Counted from the first letter of the stretch, positions 52,019-62,204 are shown. The stretch is 64,000 nucleotides of DNA from Alteromonas sp. a30 (GCF_026788005.1 NZ_JABEPE010000001.1:62001-126000), one strand, 5' to 3'. Program-made: numbers and translations. Notes: generated by a model from the letters alone, not told the origin.

Positions 52019-54343
52019 TTAACTTTCGTTCTGCTTTCTCCAAAAGACAGCAGCAAGAGCAGGCAGAACTAATATTGCACCCAGCATGTTTACGACGAAC
52101 ATGAATGTTAACAAAATGCCCATATCCATCTGGAACTTCAACGATGAGAAGACCCAAGTGCTAACGCCTACTGCAAGCGTAATTCCGGTAAATAATACCG
52201 CGCTACCGCGCTCTTTAAGTGCCTCAATGTAAGCCAAGCGACAAGACATGCCATCTCTTAACTTTTGGTTCATTGTCGAAAGAATATAAATGCCGTAGTC
52301 AACACCAATTCCCACACCAAGTGCAATAACAGGTAGCGTTGATACCGTTAAGCCAATTTCAAGGAACGTCATCAAGGCTTGTGCAAGTATCGATACCACA
52401 TACAAAGGAATAATCACAGATAATGTGGCTTTAACTGATTTAAAGCTGAGTAAACAAAGCAAAACAACCGCTGCAAATACGTAAACCATCATCGGTGATT
52501 GCGCATTTTCCACTGCTTCATTTTGCGCAGCCATTACGCCTACAGGCCCAGACGCTAACTTAAAGCGTAAGTCTTCAGACTCATATTGAGTTCGATAATC
52601 CTTCACAGCAGCCACAACACGATTAATCGTTTCTGCTTTGTGGTCTTCCATAAAGAGAATAACTGGCATCACCGAACAATTACTGTTTAATAATCCAGAA
52701 GTAGTTGGTACACGACCAATGGCCTGAACCAGAGTTTGTTGATTACGAGGTAAAACCTGCCATTTGGGGTTGCCCTCGTTGTAGCCCGCGTTAACTTTTT
52801 TCGCAACAGCAGACAAACTAATTGCCGACTGAACGCCTTCTACGTTCGCCATTTTCCACTGGAAGTCGTCAATGGCATTCATGATAGTAAAATCAGTACA
52901 CGCCTCTGGCTTGGTTTCTACCAGTACAGAAATGTAATCCACTGTAATCTCAAACTTATCAGTGATGAGGAAAGTATCTTGGTTGTAACGGGAATCGGCA
53001 TGAAGAGCGGGCGCCCCTGCATGTAAATCACCAATTTTCATTTTTTCCGACTGATACCAACCAAATACGAATAGGATAGCTGTCACAGCAATAATGTATT
53101 TTGATACTTTATTCGTAGCGCAATGCCCAATTCGCGTCCAAACACGTTCAGCCAACTTATGATCTTTACCTGACATGCGCTGTTTATAAGCCTCTCCTAA
53201 TTTCAAGTATGACATTAAGAGCGGTAACAACAGCAAGTTAGTTAGGATAATCACCGCCACTCCCATACTGGCCGTTATCGCTAACTCACGAATAATACCA
53301 ATATCAATGACGAGCAATGTCATGAAGCCAACAGTATCGGAGATTAAGGCAATGCCCCCCGGAATTAGCAATTTGCGAAACGCTTTACGAGCGGCTTCTT
53401 TACAGACCTCACCGGCTAACACTTCTTTACTAACCGAGTTAATCATTTGCACACCATGGCTCACACCGATGGCAAATACGAGGAAAGGTACTAGAATTGA
53501 CATAGGATCAAGACCGAAGCCAATCACTGTAAGTAAGCCCATTTGCCAAACAACGGCTATCACCGAGCATAACAATGGCAATAACGTAAGCATGATTGAG
53601 CGAGAAAAGAAGAACACCATTATCGCGGTAATCGCAATGGCAATAGCAAAGAAGATAACCACATCTTTCGCACCATCAGCCACATCACCTATCATTTTGG
53701 TGAAGCCGATAATATGAATGCTGGTACTTTCCGTTTCAAACTGGCCTCGCAGCTCAGTCTCAAGCTGTCCTGATAGCTTAAGCGTATCTAGCTTGTCTCC
53801 GGTTTTTGGATCTATATCCATTAACTGCGCACTTACCATGGCACATTGGAAATCATCTGATACTTGTCGGCCCACAATTCCGGCCTTTCCAATGTTTTCA
53901 GAAACCAATTGCAATGCTTCTGGTCTATCAGGACTAAAATCGGCTGGAATAACAGGTCCACCGGCGAAACCGCCTTCTACAATTTCAGTGAATCTTGTTG
54001 AAGAAGAATACAAAGATTTAACTTGTGAGCGATCAACCCCCGGTATAAAGAATAACTGGTCATGCACATTTTTAAGGGTGACAAAAAAATCTTTGTTAAA
54101 AATATCGCCATCGCGGTCACACACTGCTACTAACACGCTATTTGCACCACCAAAGTCTTTGCGATGCTTCATGTAGTTTTTCATATACTCATGATTTAGA
54201 GGAATATTTTTAGTAAACCCTGCATCTAACTTAAGTTGTGTAGCTTGGAATAATAGGAAAAGAGTTGTTGCAGCAAACGCCAAAATCACTAATAAGCGGT
54301 TACGAAAAATAAACAACTCAAAAAGGTTGATAAGTTTATTCAT
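52019..54343 (-). CDS. RND/MMPL-family membrane transporter
   Basis: A 774-residue inner-membrane permease of the MMPL type (HpnN/MmpL-like), a proton-driven family that moves hydrophobic molecules. It has two halves, each with one helix, a periplasmic domain, then five helices: TM1 is about 17-36, and the first bundle (VVIFFAIAIAITAIMVFFF) starts near residue 226. The sterol-sensing-like motif ALGVGIGVDYGIYILS is in the second bundle. There is no outer-membrane TolC-like or HlyD gene nearby. It is last in an operon, sharing one base with the upstream propeller gene. Confidence 0.93.
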   Translation of the reverse strand: MNKLINLFELFIFRNRLLVILAFAATTLFLLFQATQLKLDAGFTKNIPLNHEYMKNYMKHRKDFGGANSVLVAVCDRDGDIFNKDFFVTLKNVHDQLFFIPGVDRSQVKSLYSSSTRFTEIVEGGFAGGPVIPADFSPDRPEALQLVSENIGKAGIVGRQVSDDFQCAMVSAQLMDIDPKTGDKLDTLKLSGQLETELRGQFETESTSIHIIGFTKMIGDVADGAKDVVIFFAIAIAITAIMVFFFSRSIMLTLLPLLCSVIAVVWQMGLLTVIGFGLDPMSILVPFLVFAIGVSHGVQMINSVSKEVLAGEVCKEAARKAFRKLLIPGGIALISDTVGFMTLLVIDIGIIRELAITASMGVAVIILTNLLLLPLLMSYLKLGEAYKQRMSGKDHKLAERVWTRIGHCATNKVSKYIIAVTAILFVFGWYQSEKMKIGDLHAGAPALHADSRYNQDTFLITDKFEITVDYISVLVETKPEACTDFTIMNAIDDFQWKMANVEGVQSAISLSAVAKKVNAGYNEGNPKWQVLPRNQQTLVQAIGRVPTTSGLLNSNCSVMPVILFMEDHKAETINRVVAAVKDYRTQYESEDLRFKLASGPVGVMAAQNEAVENAQSPMMVYVFAAVVLLCLLSFKSVKATLSVIIPLYVVSILAQALMTFLEIGLTVSTLPVIALGVGIGVDYGIYILSTMNQKLRDGMSCRLAYIEALKERGSAVLFTGITLAVGVSTWVFSSLKFQMDMGILLTFMFVVNMLGAILVLPALAAVFWRKQNES

Positions 54344-55368
54344 TATTGACTTTGCCTCCCTGAGTTCAACGTTTTCACACCCACTTCTGACACTGCAATA
54401 ACGTTACTATTGAAAAGTACCGCCGACACTAAAGCTTTACCATCTTTGGTTTTCCCGAGGTCAACTTCCCCGTCATGCAAACGCAAGGTTGTACCGTTAT
54501 TCCCAAGTAATAAAGCCGTACTTTCGTTAATCGGAAGGATTGAGTTAAAAGTAGAAGTGGTTTTCGAATCAATACGTTTCCACTCTTCCATATCTTTGGA
54601 GGATTGATACACAGAGCCACGTAGACCAGCAGCTAAAATGTTTCCATTTTCCAATGTTTTAATATCGAAAAATGAACCATAGTAACCCATATCAATACGC
54701 TTCCATGTTTGACCATAGTCATCACTGTATGACACTAACCCGGCTTCTCCAGCAAGTAGTAACCTTCCATCGTGATACGAAATACGGTTCAAATGCGGCA
54801 AAATAGACGACATTTCTTCACGATAAAATTCGGGATCTTCGTCCTTAAGTGACTCTACGTAGTCTTTATCGTCTGGGTGCAAGAAGGAAGTATGGTACTC
54901 ACGAGCCCAGGTTTCTCCGCCATCAGTCGTTCTAAAAAAGACACCATAGGAACCAACAGCAATGCCATTACTATCATCTTTAAAATGAATATCCAGCAAT
55001 GGACGTTGCAACTTAGGTAAAAATTGCTTAACTGACCATGACTCTCCACCATCCTTTGAGCCTAGGATGATGGCATCGTGTCCTACAGCCCAAACCGTAT
55101 TTCCATTAATATAAACACTGGTAAGTAATGATTGCGTAGGAACGGTTTTTTGTGCCCAACTTTTACCATCTTGAGAGACCAATATATGCCCTCTTTCTCC
55201 AACAGCGACTAATTTTGAAGAATCCTTGTCGATGTCCAACAAAAGTGATTTCGAAGCCAACGGCGCTATAAAAGCATCGCCATTTGCTTGAGTGTCAGAT
55301 AATGCGGCTCCGACAAGTAGCGTCGAAGTGAGGTAACAGGATACCGCGACAAAATGAGTTAATTTCAT
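54343..55368 (-). CDS. Exported YCF48-type beta-propeller protein
   Basis: 341 residues with a signal peptide (about 1-28). At least five propeller blades each carry an AVG...S.DGG.SW or close variant: WAVGHDAIILGSKDGGESW, GIAVGSYGVFFRTTDGGETW, LLLAGEAGLVSYSDDYGQTW, ILAAGLRGSVYQSSKDMEEW. This is the YCF48/BNR-like fold named for a photosystem II assembly factor, but nothing here is photosynthetic. It is probably a periplasmic scaffold or adaptor for the RND permease, whose gene begins at this gene's stop. Confidence 0.88.
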   Translation of the reverse strand: MKLTHFVAVSCYLTSTLLVGAALSDTQANGDAFIAPLASKSLLLDIDKDSSKLVAVGERGHILVSQDGKSWAQKTVPTQSLLTSVYINGNTVWAVGHDAIILGSKDGGESWSVKQFLPKLQRPLLDIHFKDDSNGIAVGSYGVFFRTTDGGETWAREYHTSFLHPDDKDYVESLKDEDPEFYREEMSSILPHLNRISYHDGRLLLAGEAGLVSYSDDYGQTWKRIDMGYYGSFFDIKTLENGNILAAGLRGSVYQSSKDMEEWKRIDSKTTSTFNSILPINESTALLLGNNGTTLRLHDGEVDLGKTKDGKALVSAVLFNSNVIAVSEVGVKTLNSGRQSQ

Positions 55369-55516
55369 ATCAGATAATTAAGTAGAGGATCCGTAATGGA
55401 CCGAATTATGTTAATCCAATAATTTCTTGGGCATGTAGACTGATTAGGGTTTATTCATGTTCTTTTCACACCATTCCAGAAACTAATAAACCACAAGGCG
55501 TCAATCTTTACTAACG

Positions 55517-55554
55517 CAACAGCGACAAAAGATAGATATCAATTGTCGCTGTTG
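55517..55554 (-). other. Hairpin between DUF1329 and the YCF48-type gene
   Basis: CAACAGCGACAA (55517-55528) and TTGTCGCTGTTG (55543-55554) form a perfect 12-bp stem with a 14-base loop in the 228-base gap inside the operon. There is no T run on the minus strand, so an mRNA-processing or stabilising hairpin is more likely than a terminator. Confidence 0.65.
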
Positions 55555-55596
55555 TTGAAGATAAATAAAAAGTTAAGATGTATTAAATTGCCAGTG

Positions 55597-56961
55597 TTAA
55601 CGGCGACCTTCTCTTCTCAAAGCTTGAGGAGTAAATTCAATATCATTTAATTCGATATCAAACTCGTACATCTTTTCTTCATTATCCAAGCCAACCGCTA
55701 AGTAACGACGAGCATTCAAATCGTGGTTAACATCAAGTGTTGACCAATGAGTTGGAATCTCGTAATAGTTGACACCATATGCAACATTCACTCGGTATAA
55801 TTCACCGCGATTGTCATACATGTCGGCAACTTGAATCTGCCAGCTATCTTCATCAATATAGAAAACACGTTTTTCATATACGTGACGCAGCCCTTCTTTT
55901 AGCGTTGCTTCCACCACCCAAACACGGTGCTTCTCATAACGCGTTAGGTCTGGATTGATATGCCCAGGCTTCAAAATATCATCGTATTTTACGTCGTTGC
56001 TGTGTAATTTATAATTGTTATAGGCAACATACATCTCCTTTTTGCCTTTCAATTCCCAGTTATAACGGTCAGGAGCACCGTTAAACATATCTAAATCATC
56101 ACTGGTACGTAAGCCATCAGACGCCGTTCCCGGAGCATCATAAGCAACGTTCGGTGCACGACGTACACGGCGTTGACCGGTATTGTATGTCCACGCCTGA
56201 CGAGGTTGTTTAACCTGATCCATTGTTTCGTAAACCAACAATGCTGTTCCTGCTAAGCGCGCTGGGACGGTTACTTTTTGTTTGAATTTAAACAACATGT
56301 TTTCTTCAAACAAGGTTTCTGGCGTTGCATCTTTTTGTGAATACTTCACCATCAATACATCGTCAAAACCAATGATCGTGTAATCGCCTGAAGCCGTTGG
56401 TGCGGCTTGCCCACCAAAACGACGGACACCTTGACCGCGATAGCGTAAGAGGTGATTCCAAATAACTTCTAAACCATTTTGAGGAATTGGAAATGGAACC
56501 GCTTTTGATGCGTTTTTCACACCGTTACCGCCCTCAACCAATTCTGCATTCATCGCATTGACTTTCGCAGCATCATAAATCCACTCTGGGTTTGAAGCCG
56601 TTCTGCGTGAGGGATAAACTGGCATTTTGAACGTTTCAGGATAGGTCTCAAATAGTTTTACCTGACCTTCTGAAAGGTTGTCAGCGTATTCTTTGTAATT
56701 TTTACTGGTAATAGTAAAAAGAGGTTTATCTTCCGGGAATGGATCAGGATGAAAATCACCCTCAGTGTATCCCTTTGGAGGCGTTGTGATACCGCCATTC
56801 CACGCCGGAATACTACCGTCCTTATTACCCGCTTTAAGCCCACCTAGCGGCGTGAGTTCTGTTCCTAATTTTGCCGCTTCTTCTTTTGATACCTTAGCAT
56901 CAGCTACAGATACACTCAGAGCCAAGGTGATAGCGCTTGCTACTAGAGCTACTCTCTTCAT
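55597..56961 (-). CDS. DUF1329-family exported protein
   Basis: 454 residues with a signal peptide (ends VADAKVS). The family start KEEAAKLGTELTPLGGLKAGNKDGSIPAWNGGI is split over residues ~25-60, followed by GYTEGDFHPDPFPEDKPLFTI and the C-terminal WSTLDVNHDLNARRYLAVGLDNE. As I recall, DUF1329 is related to the LolA/LolB lipid-carrier fold. It occurs almost always with DUF1302, as here (18 bases downstream). It may carry a lipid through the periplasm; this is inferred from fold and context. Confidence 0.9.
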   Translation of the reverse strand: MKRVALVASAITLALSVSVADAKVSKEEAAKLGTELTPLGGLKAGNKDGSIPAWNGGITTPPKGYTEGDFHPDPFPEDKPLFTITSKNYKEYADNLSEGQVKLFETYPETFKMPVYPSRRTASNPEWIYDAAKVNAMNAELVEGGNGVKNASKAVPFPIPQNGLEVIWNHLLRYRGQGVRRFGGQAAPTASGDYTIIGFDDVLMVKYSQKDATPETLFEENMLFKFKQKVTVPARLAGTALLVYETMDQVKQPRQAWTYNTGQRRVRRAPNVAYDAPGTASDGLRTSDDLDMFNGAPDRYNWELKGKKEMYVAYNNYKLHSNDVKYDDILKPGHINPDLTRYEKHRVWVVEATLKEGLRHVYEKRVFYIDEDSWQIQVADMYDNRGELYRVNVAYGVNYYEIPTHWSTLDVNHDLNARRYLAVGLDNEEKMYEFDIELNDIEFTPQALRREGRR

Positions 56962-56979
56962 AATAATTTCCCCCTTGGA

Positions 56980-59088
56980 CTAAATAGCGTATTTAAAATT
57001 CAATGAAATAAAGTCACGATCTGACAAACCATTAGCAGCACCACCACCCCAAAACGCATTGTAGGAGAAAGTAGCTGACATTCTGCTTAGGTAGTCAAAC
57101 GTGAATGAAATGTTTGAAGACTTGCGTCCTTCAAAGAATAAGAACATTGGATTTGGTGTGTAACCATCAACATCGTGAGAGAAAGTTGCTCTCACTTGTA
57201 AGTTAACACCTGATGCTACGTTGTTAAAATCCGCTAACGCAAGTAAACGGTAACCCCACGCATCATCAGTGGCAAACTGCCCTTCTACTTCTGGACCGTT
57301 AGATAGACCAACATGCAAACCATTTCTGTTGGAAATGATGCTACCATCATCGGCTCTCAATGGCTCAAGGCCTCCAGAGCGGAAAGTGCCCGGTACTTCT
57401 AAACGTAATAAGCTCGGATCTGGCATGTCACGAATATCGACATAACCTACTTCACCCAATAATACGAGGTTATCTGTTCCCCACGTTGGTCCGAACAAAT
57501 GGCTCACCGTAAATTGTGCCTGAACGGTATCAGACTCAATATAACCTTCTAAAAACTCGCCGGGAACTGGCGCACGACCAAGTATGTAATTATCAACTTG
57601 TGAAATACCTGCCAAATCTGGACGCAAACCCGCCGCAGCTAATTGCTCAGGAAATGCTGCATAGAGTACTTCTACATCGTCGATTTGAAGAGGTTCATCT
57701 ACTCTATAGGCAATTTCACCCGCAACCGATGTTTCACCAATATTCGTATTAAAGCTGAAACCATAAAGCTTAATGTCTTCTGGGAAGAAGGCTTCAACCT
57801 GTGGGAACGCCGCTAAATCGGTGATATTTTCATAGTTAATTTCATTTGCAGCTAAATAAGCGACACCTTGGCCTAAACCAGCCGCTGTGTAATTAGCCGC
57901 CGTACCACCTAATAAAGGTCGCTTGCTGTGGTAGTTGATGTGATAAAAACCGAATTCAGTATCGTTCAAATCAGGCGCTAAATAACTTAGCTTAATACCG
58001 TACTGGCCTTGATCATCTGCATCGTTGTAGAAGTTATCGCTATAGCCGCGAATTGCTACTTTTGTTGCATGAGAAAGCAAGGCTGCAGCAGCTAATTGTG
58101 GGTCAAGACCTCCGCGAATTTGATCACCCAAGTTATTTAAAGAATTAATTAGGAAAGCTGCGTCGGTATCAGGGTTTCGAGTAAATGCCAATTGGATATT
58201 ATTTAAATAACCACCATCACCTGCGAAATCGTTGGTAGAGAAATAGCTACCCGATGGAGGCAAGATGCTTCTCTCATATTGGTATTGATAATATGCTTCT
58301 AGGCCAATATTTTCAGTCAAACCAATTGAAGCGTACAACGTGCCTACAGGAATAAACACTTCTTTTAATTCTGCACCCGGCGCTCTTGCACGCGCAACGT
58401 CAATTGGGTTTACGGTATTAATACCATGCTGAATGAAGGTGCTTTCACCCCAACTAATAACCTGATCACCTAAACGAACAGAAATGGGCATATCACCAAT
58501 ATAAAAATCCGCGTAAGCAAAAGCGTCGAGTAAACGAATATCCTTACAGAGATTTTCACTTGCACGATCATCAGCACAAGGGTCGTTAGGCTCGTTAAAT
58601 CCGGCTAACTGACCTGAAAGAGGATTGGTCCACGCACGAGTACCATCTTCAAGCTCCATATCGTAAAAATACAAAACACGGCTAAAGAAGCCGACATTTT
58701 TGTAATTTAACTCGATATCATGTGTGCCTTTTAGCAAGATAGAGAAGAACTCACCTTCATCAAAATTAAGATTGCCGTTGTCCGAGTTTGCAGAATAGGC
58801 CCCCACATCTGAGTTGATGGCCCATATGTCTTCACCAGAGTAAATAATGTTGTCGACCATGTTGTAACCGGTCCAATCTAAGTTGGGTTGGCTACTTTTT
58901 GCAATCCTGTTGTAATCGCGATCTTCAATACGCATTCCCGCGCCAATAGAGAAAGTCGAATCGATCTTAAAAGTTAGATCGCCTTTTTCCCATTCAACGG
59001 CTTGCACCGGCGCATGGATGGAAGCTAACGCAATAGCTAACCCCATTGCTAAAGGTGACTTTTTGATAAAACGTGACCCTATTTTCAT
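56980..59088 (-). CDS. DUF1302-family outer-membrane beta-barrel protein
   Basis: 702 residues from ATG 59088, with GGGGAGAA upstream; an in-frame ATG at 59142 would break the signal peptide. The signal peptide (1-30, ends PVQA) is followed by WEKGDLTFKIDSTFSIGAGMRIEDRDYN and a long series of alternating strands, with GDQVISWGESTFIQHGINTVNPID as the family hallmark. It is probably an outer-membrane barrel or porin. It is the first gene of the operon DUF1302-DUF1329-YCF48-RND. Confidence 0.9.
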   Translation of the reverse strand: MKIGSRFIKKSPLAMGLAIALASIHAPVQAVEWEKGDLTFKIDSTFSIGAGMRIEDRDYNRIAKSSQPNLDWTGYNMVDNIIYSGEDIWAINSDVGAYSANSDNGNLNFDEGEFFSILLKGTHDIELNYKNVGFFSRVLYFYDMELEDGTRAWTNPLSGQLAGFNEPNDPCADDRASENLCKDIRLLDAFAYADFYIGDMPISVRLGDQVISWGESTFIQHGINTVNPIDVARARAPGAELKEVFIPVGTLYASIGLTENIGLEAYYQYQYERSILPPSGSYFSTNDFAGDGGYLNNIQLAFTRNPDTDAAFLINSLNNLGDQIRGGLDPQLAAAALLSHATKVAIRGYSDNFYNDADDQGQYGIKLSYLAPDLNDTEFGFYHINYHSKRPLLGGTAANYTAAGLGQGVAYLAANEINYENITDLAAFPQVEAFFPEDIKLYGFSFNTNIGETSVAGEIAYRVDEPLQIDDVEVLYAAFPEQLAAAGLRPDLAGISQVDNYILGRAPVPGEFLEGYIESDTVQAQFTVSHLFGPTWGTDNLVLLGEVGYVDIRDMPDPSLLRLEVPGTFRSGGLEPLRADDGSIISNRNGLHVGLSNGPEVEGQFATDDAWGYRLLALADFNNVASGVNLQVRATFSHDVDGYTPNPMFLFFEGRKSSNISFTFDYLSRMSATFSYNAFWGGGAANGLSDRDFISLNFKYAI

Positions 59089-59357
59089 ATTATTAATTCT
59101 CCCCTGTCTTTGCAGGATGGGTTGGTGTGCTCTCGTTTCCAAAACCCTAAACCTTGAAGCCTAGCTGATTAGAAAATGTTCAAAACAGTCCAAATTCTCA
59201 CTAGACACTTCAAAAAACTAAGGTTTAATGAGCGCCGGAGTCCCAAGATTCCTGAGCGCGCAAAAAGATTAACAAAATAATTACATCATTTTAAATCTTA
59301 CGCAAGAACTAATCCTACCAGTTAGGATTTGCTAAGAAAACTCCTTAACATCAAGTA

Positions 59358-59579
59358 CTAACTGACTTTTTCAAATGAACTTACCTTGTTATCCATGTCG
59401 GTAATAAGTCGAAACCGTCCTCTAATCCCCATTCTAGTAACAAATGGTCGAAGATTTGAAGAAGGTAAGCGAACTCTCTCCCCTGATTCCGATTGAATAA
59501 GAACAGAATTGTTACCAGGCATATACAAATTTTCGCATTCCGGGTAACTAAGGTTTATTGAAAAAAAGAAAGTAGCCAC
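59358..59579 (-). CDS. DUF2835-family small protein
   Basis: 73 residues from a GTG start at 59579 with AAGGA about 8 bases upstream. The pattern FFFSINLSYPECENLYMPG, RVRLPSSNLRPFVTRMGIRG and RFRLITDMDNKVSSFEKV matches the DUF2835 family, which is often next to pepN in Alteromonadales and Pseudomonas. Function unknown; a small beta-rich cytosolic protein is likely. It follows the pepN stop by 18 bases. Confidence 0.88.
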   Translation of the reverse strand: MATFFFSINLSYPECENLYMPGNNSVLIQSESGERVRLPSSNLRPFVTRMGIRGRFRLITDMDNKVSSFEKVS

Positions 59580-59597
59580 AAAAAAAATCCTTAACGA

Positions 59598-62204
59598 TTA
59601 AATCTGTAATGCTTTAGTCACTTTTTCGAATATATCCGAGCTTAAATCGGGCTCATCAGCGATCCTAATTAATTGCCCCTGCATTAAGTCTCTACGTTCT
59701 CCCTGATATTTTTTCCATTGACTTAACGGCGTAATAATTCTAGACGCTACTTGAGGATTTATCCTGTTTAATTCGATAACTGCATCAGCGACATAGCGAT
59801 AACCTGAACCATCATTCTTATGGAAGCCGAGTGTATTTCTAAAAGCGAACGCTCCCACCACTGCTCTTACGCGGTTTGGATTAGAAAGTGTATACTGTGC
59901 ATGAGAACTAATTAGCGCGAGTCTTGACAAAATATCATCCGATTCCACCTCCGCATGTAAGGCAAACCACTTATCCAAAACAAGCACATCATCACGCCAT
60001 TTTTGTTCGAATGAAGCCATTAAATTATCAAAGACCGGTAAGTTATGTTTCTGAGCAGCCTTTAATGCCCCTAAAACATCGGTCATGTTATCCGCTTTTT
60101 CAAATTGGTTAACAATAACGTTGGCGTTGTCTTGGTTACTCGCCAAATTTGATAAACAAACGTTTTTAAAACGACGCTGTGCAACTTGTGCAGGCTCATA
60201 TTGATAATCAATTGCAGGCATTTGTAGGTATTCTTGTAACATTTTGTTAGAAAAATGTTTAGCGATACGCTGCTTCATATCCGATATTGCTGAATACAAG
60301 TGATCGACGTCGATGCTATCAAGCAATTGCGCGACAGAATCAAAGTTCGGCACACTGAAAAGTTCAGCTAATAATGCTAAATCAGCAGGCTTTTCAACCA
60401 ACACTGTATCTAAAATTGATATTATATTTTCCGACTTCTCATTGTTAATGGCTTGTTTGTTTTCAACAGCCTCTAATATGGCGTCAAGATACAGCTTTTG
60501 CCCAGCTTCCCAACGGGAAAAATCGTCTGTTGAATTTCTAATAATATGAGAAAGTTCATCAATACTTTGTTCGAAATGCACTTTGACAGGGGCGCTGAAA
60601 CTTCTAAACAGATCAACAACAGGCTTTTGCTTAAGATTTGAGAATTCAAACGACTGGGAATCCTGCGTTAACTCCAAGACCTGATGTGTATCGCCATTTG
60701 CATTTAGGGCTTCCGCTTCACCATTCGCATTCAGCAAACTGATGTCGACTGGGATATGCAGCGGGCTTTTCTCCGTCTGATCGGCTGTCGGTTTGGTTTC
60801 CTGAGTAAGCGTTAAAGTATACCTGCCGTTTGCATCATCAAAATCTTCCTTCACTGTCACTTCGGGAGTACCGGACTGGGAATACCAGCGTCTAAATAAC
60901 GTCAAATCTTTACTATTCGCTTGTTCCATGGCCGACACGAAGTCATCACAAGTAACAGCTTGCCCATCATGTCGCTGAAAATACAAATCCATGCCTTTAC
61001 GAAAACCTTCAACACCAAGCAAGGTGTGCATCATGCGAATAACTTCTGCTCCTTTGTCGTAAACAGTCACGGTGTAGAAGTTATTCATTTCGATCACTTC
61101 ATCCGGGCGGATTGGGTGAGACATGGGACCGGAGTCTTCCGCGAATTGATGCTCTCGCATGACTTTTACTTGGTTAATGCGGTTAATCACAGGCGACGAC
61201 ATATCGCTAGAAAATTGCTGGTCGCGGAAAACAGTTAAACCTTCTTTTAGGCTTAATTGGAACCAATCACGGCAAGTAACACGGTTGCCCGTCCAGTTAT
61301 GAAAGTATTCATGCGCGATAATGGATTCAACATTAAAGAAATCATCATCGGTCGCTGCTTGGCTATCAGCGAGCACACATTTACTATTAAAGATATTAAG
61401 CCCTTTATTTTCCATTGCCCCCATGTTGAAGAAATCCACTGCAACGATCATGTAGATATCTAGATCGTATTCAAGTCCAAACGTATCCTCATCCCAACGC
61501 ATCGATTTTTTCAGAGACTCAAGGGCATGATGAGCTCTTGATGCATTGCCAATATCGACAAAAAGCTGTAACTGAACCTCCCTACCAGACATAGTAGTGT
61601 AGGTATCCTCAACAATATCAAACTGCCCTGCTACTAAGGCAAATAGATATGAAGGCTTCTTAAACGGGTCGTGCCACTTTACCCAATGCTTACCATTATC
61701 CAACTCGCCTTTTTCAATACAGTTACCATTGGCTAATAAAGATGGATACAGGGTTTTATCTGCATAAAGGGTGACACTATAGGTTGCTAACACATCGGGA
61801 CGATCGAGAAAATAGGTAATTTTGCGAAAGCCTTCTGCTTCACACTGCGTACAAAACGTTCCGTTTGATAAATATAAACCTTCAAGACTGGTGTTATTTT
61901 CAGGATCAATCTGATTTTCAATTTCCAGCACAAACTCATCAGGCAACGCATTTAAAACTAATTTACCCTGTAGTGCTTGATAATCGGTATGGACTTCCCC
62001 ATTCACCTTGACCGACAACAGAGTCAACTGCTCGCCATCAAGCACTAACGCTTCTTGATGCTCGCCATTTCGACGAACATGAGATTTCGCCATCACTTTC
62101 GTTTCATTTGGCTCTAGCCAGAATGTCAGGTCAACAGTATCAATTAAAAATTGGGGAGGAACATAATCCAATCGTTTTTTTGCCACGGGTGCAGTATTCG
62201 TCAT
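59598..62204 (-). CDS. pepN: Aminopeptidase N (M1 family)
   Basis: An 868-residue cytosolic zinc aminopeptidase with the length of the E. coli-type enzyme. The exopeptidase motif GAMENKGLNIF precedes the zinc site HEYFHNWTGN (H298, E299, H302) and the distal glutamate in KEGLTVF. A C-terminal helical domain follows. It cleaves N-terminal residues from peptides. It lies 18 bases after nhaC on the same strand and precedes DUF2835. Confidence 0.98.
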   Translation of the reverse strand: MTNTAPVAKKRLDYVPPQFLIDTVDLTFWLEPNETKVMAKSHVRRNGEHQEALVLDGEQLTLLSVKVNGEVHTDYQALQGKLVLNALPDEFVLEIENQIDPENNTSLEGLYLSNGTFCTQCEAEGFRKITYFLDRPDVLATYSVTLYADKTLYPSLLANGNCIEKGELDNGKHWVKWHDPFKKPSYLFALVAGQFDIVEDTYTTMSGREVQLQLFVDIGNASRAHHALESLKKSMRWDEDTFGLEYDLDIYMIVAVDFFNMGAMENKGLNIFNSKCVLADSQAATDDDFFNVESIIAHEYFHNWTGNRVTCRDWFQLSLKEGLTVFRDQQFSSDMSSPVINRINQVKVMREHQFAEDSGPMSHPIRPDEVIEMNNFYTVTVYDKGAEVIRMMHTLLGVEGFRKGMDLYFQRHDGQAVTCDDFVSAMEQANSKDLTLFRRWYSQSGTPEVTVKEDFDDANGRYTLTLTQETKPTADQTEKSPLHIPVDISLLNANGEAEALNANGDTHQVLELTQDSQSFEFSNLKQKPVVDLFRSFSAPVKVHFEQSIDELSHIIRNSTDDFSRWEAGQKLYLDAILEAVENKQAINNEKSENIISILDTVLVEKPADLALLAELFSVPNFDSVAQLLDSIDVDHLYSAISDMKQRIAKHFSNKMLQEYLQMPAIDYQYEPAQVAQRRFKNVCLSNLASNQDNANVIVNQFEKADNMTDVLGALKAAQKHNLPVFDNLMASFEQKWRDDVLVLDKWFALHAEVESDDILSRLALISSHAQYTLSNPNRVRAVVGAFAFRNTLGFHKNDGSGYRYVADAVIELNRINPQVASRIITPLSQWKKYQGERRDLMQGQLIRIADEPDLSSDIFEKVTKALQI

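Noticed and set aside
54343-55368. A photosynthesis role for the YCF48-type protein
   Set aside because: No photosystem, pigment or light-harvesting gene is in the window; the fold is a generic propeller.
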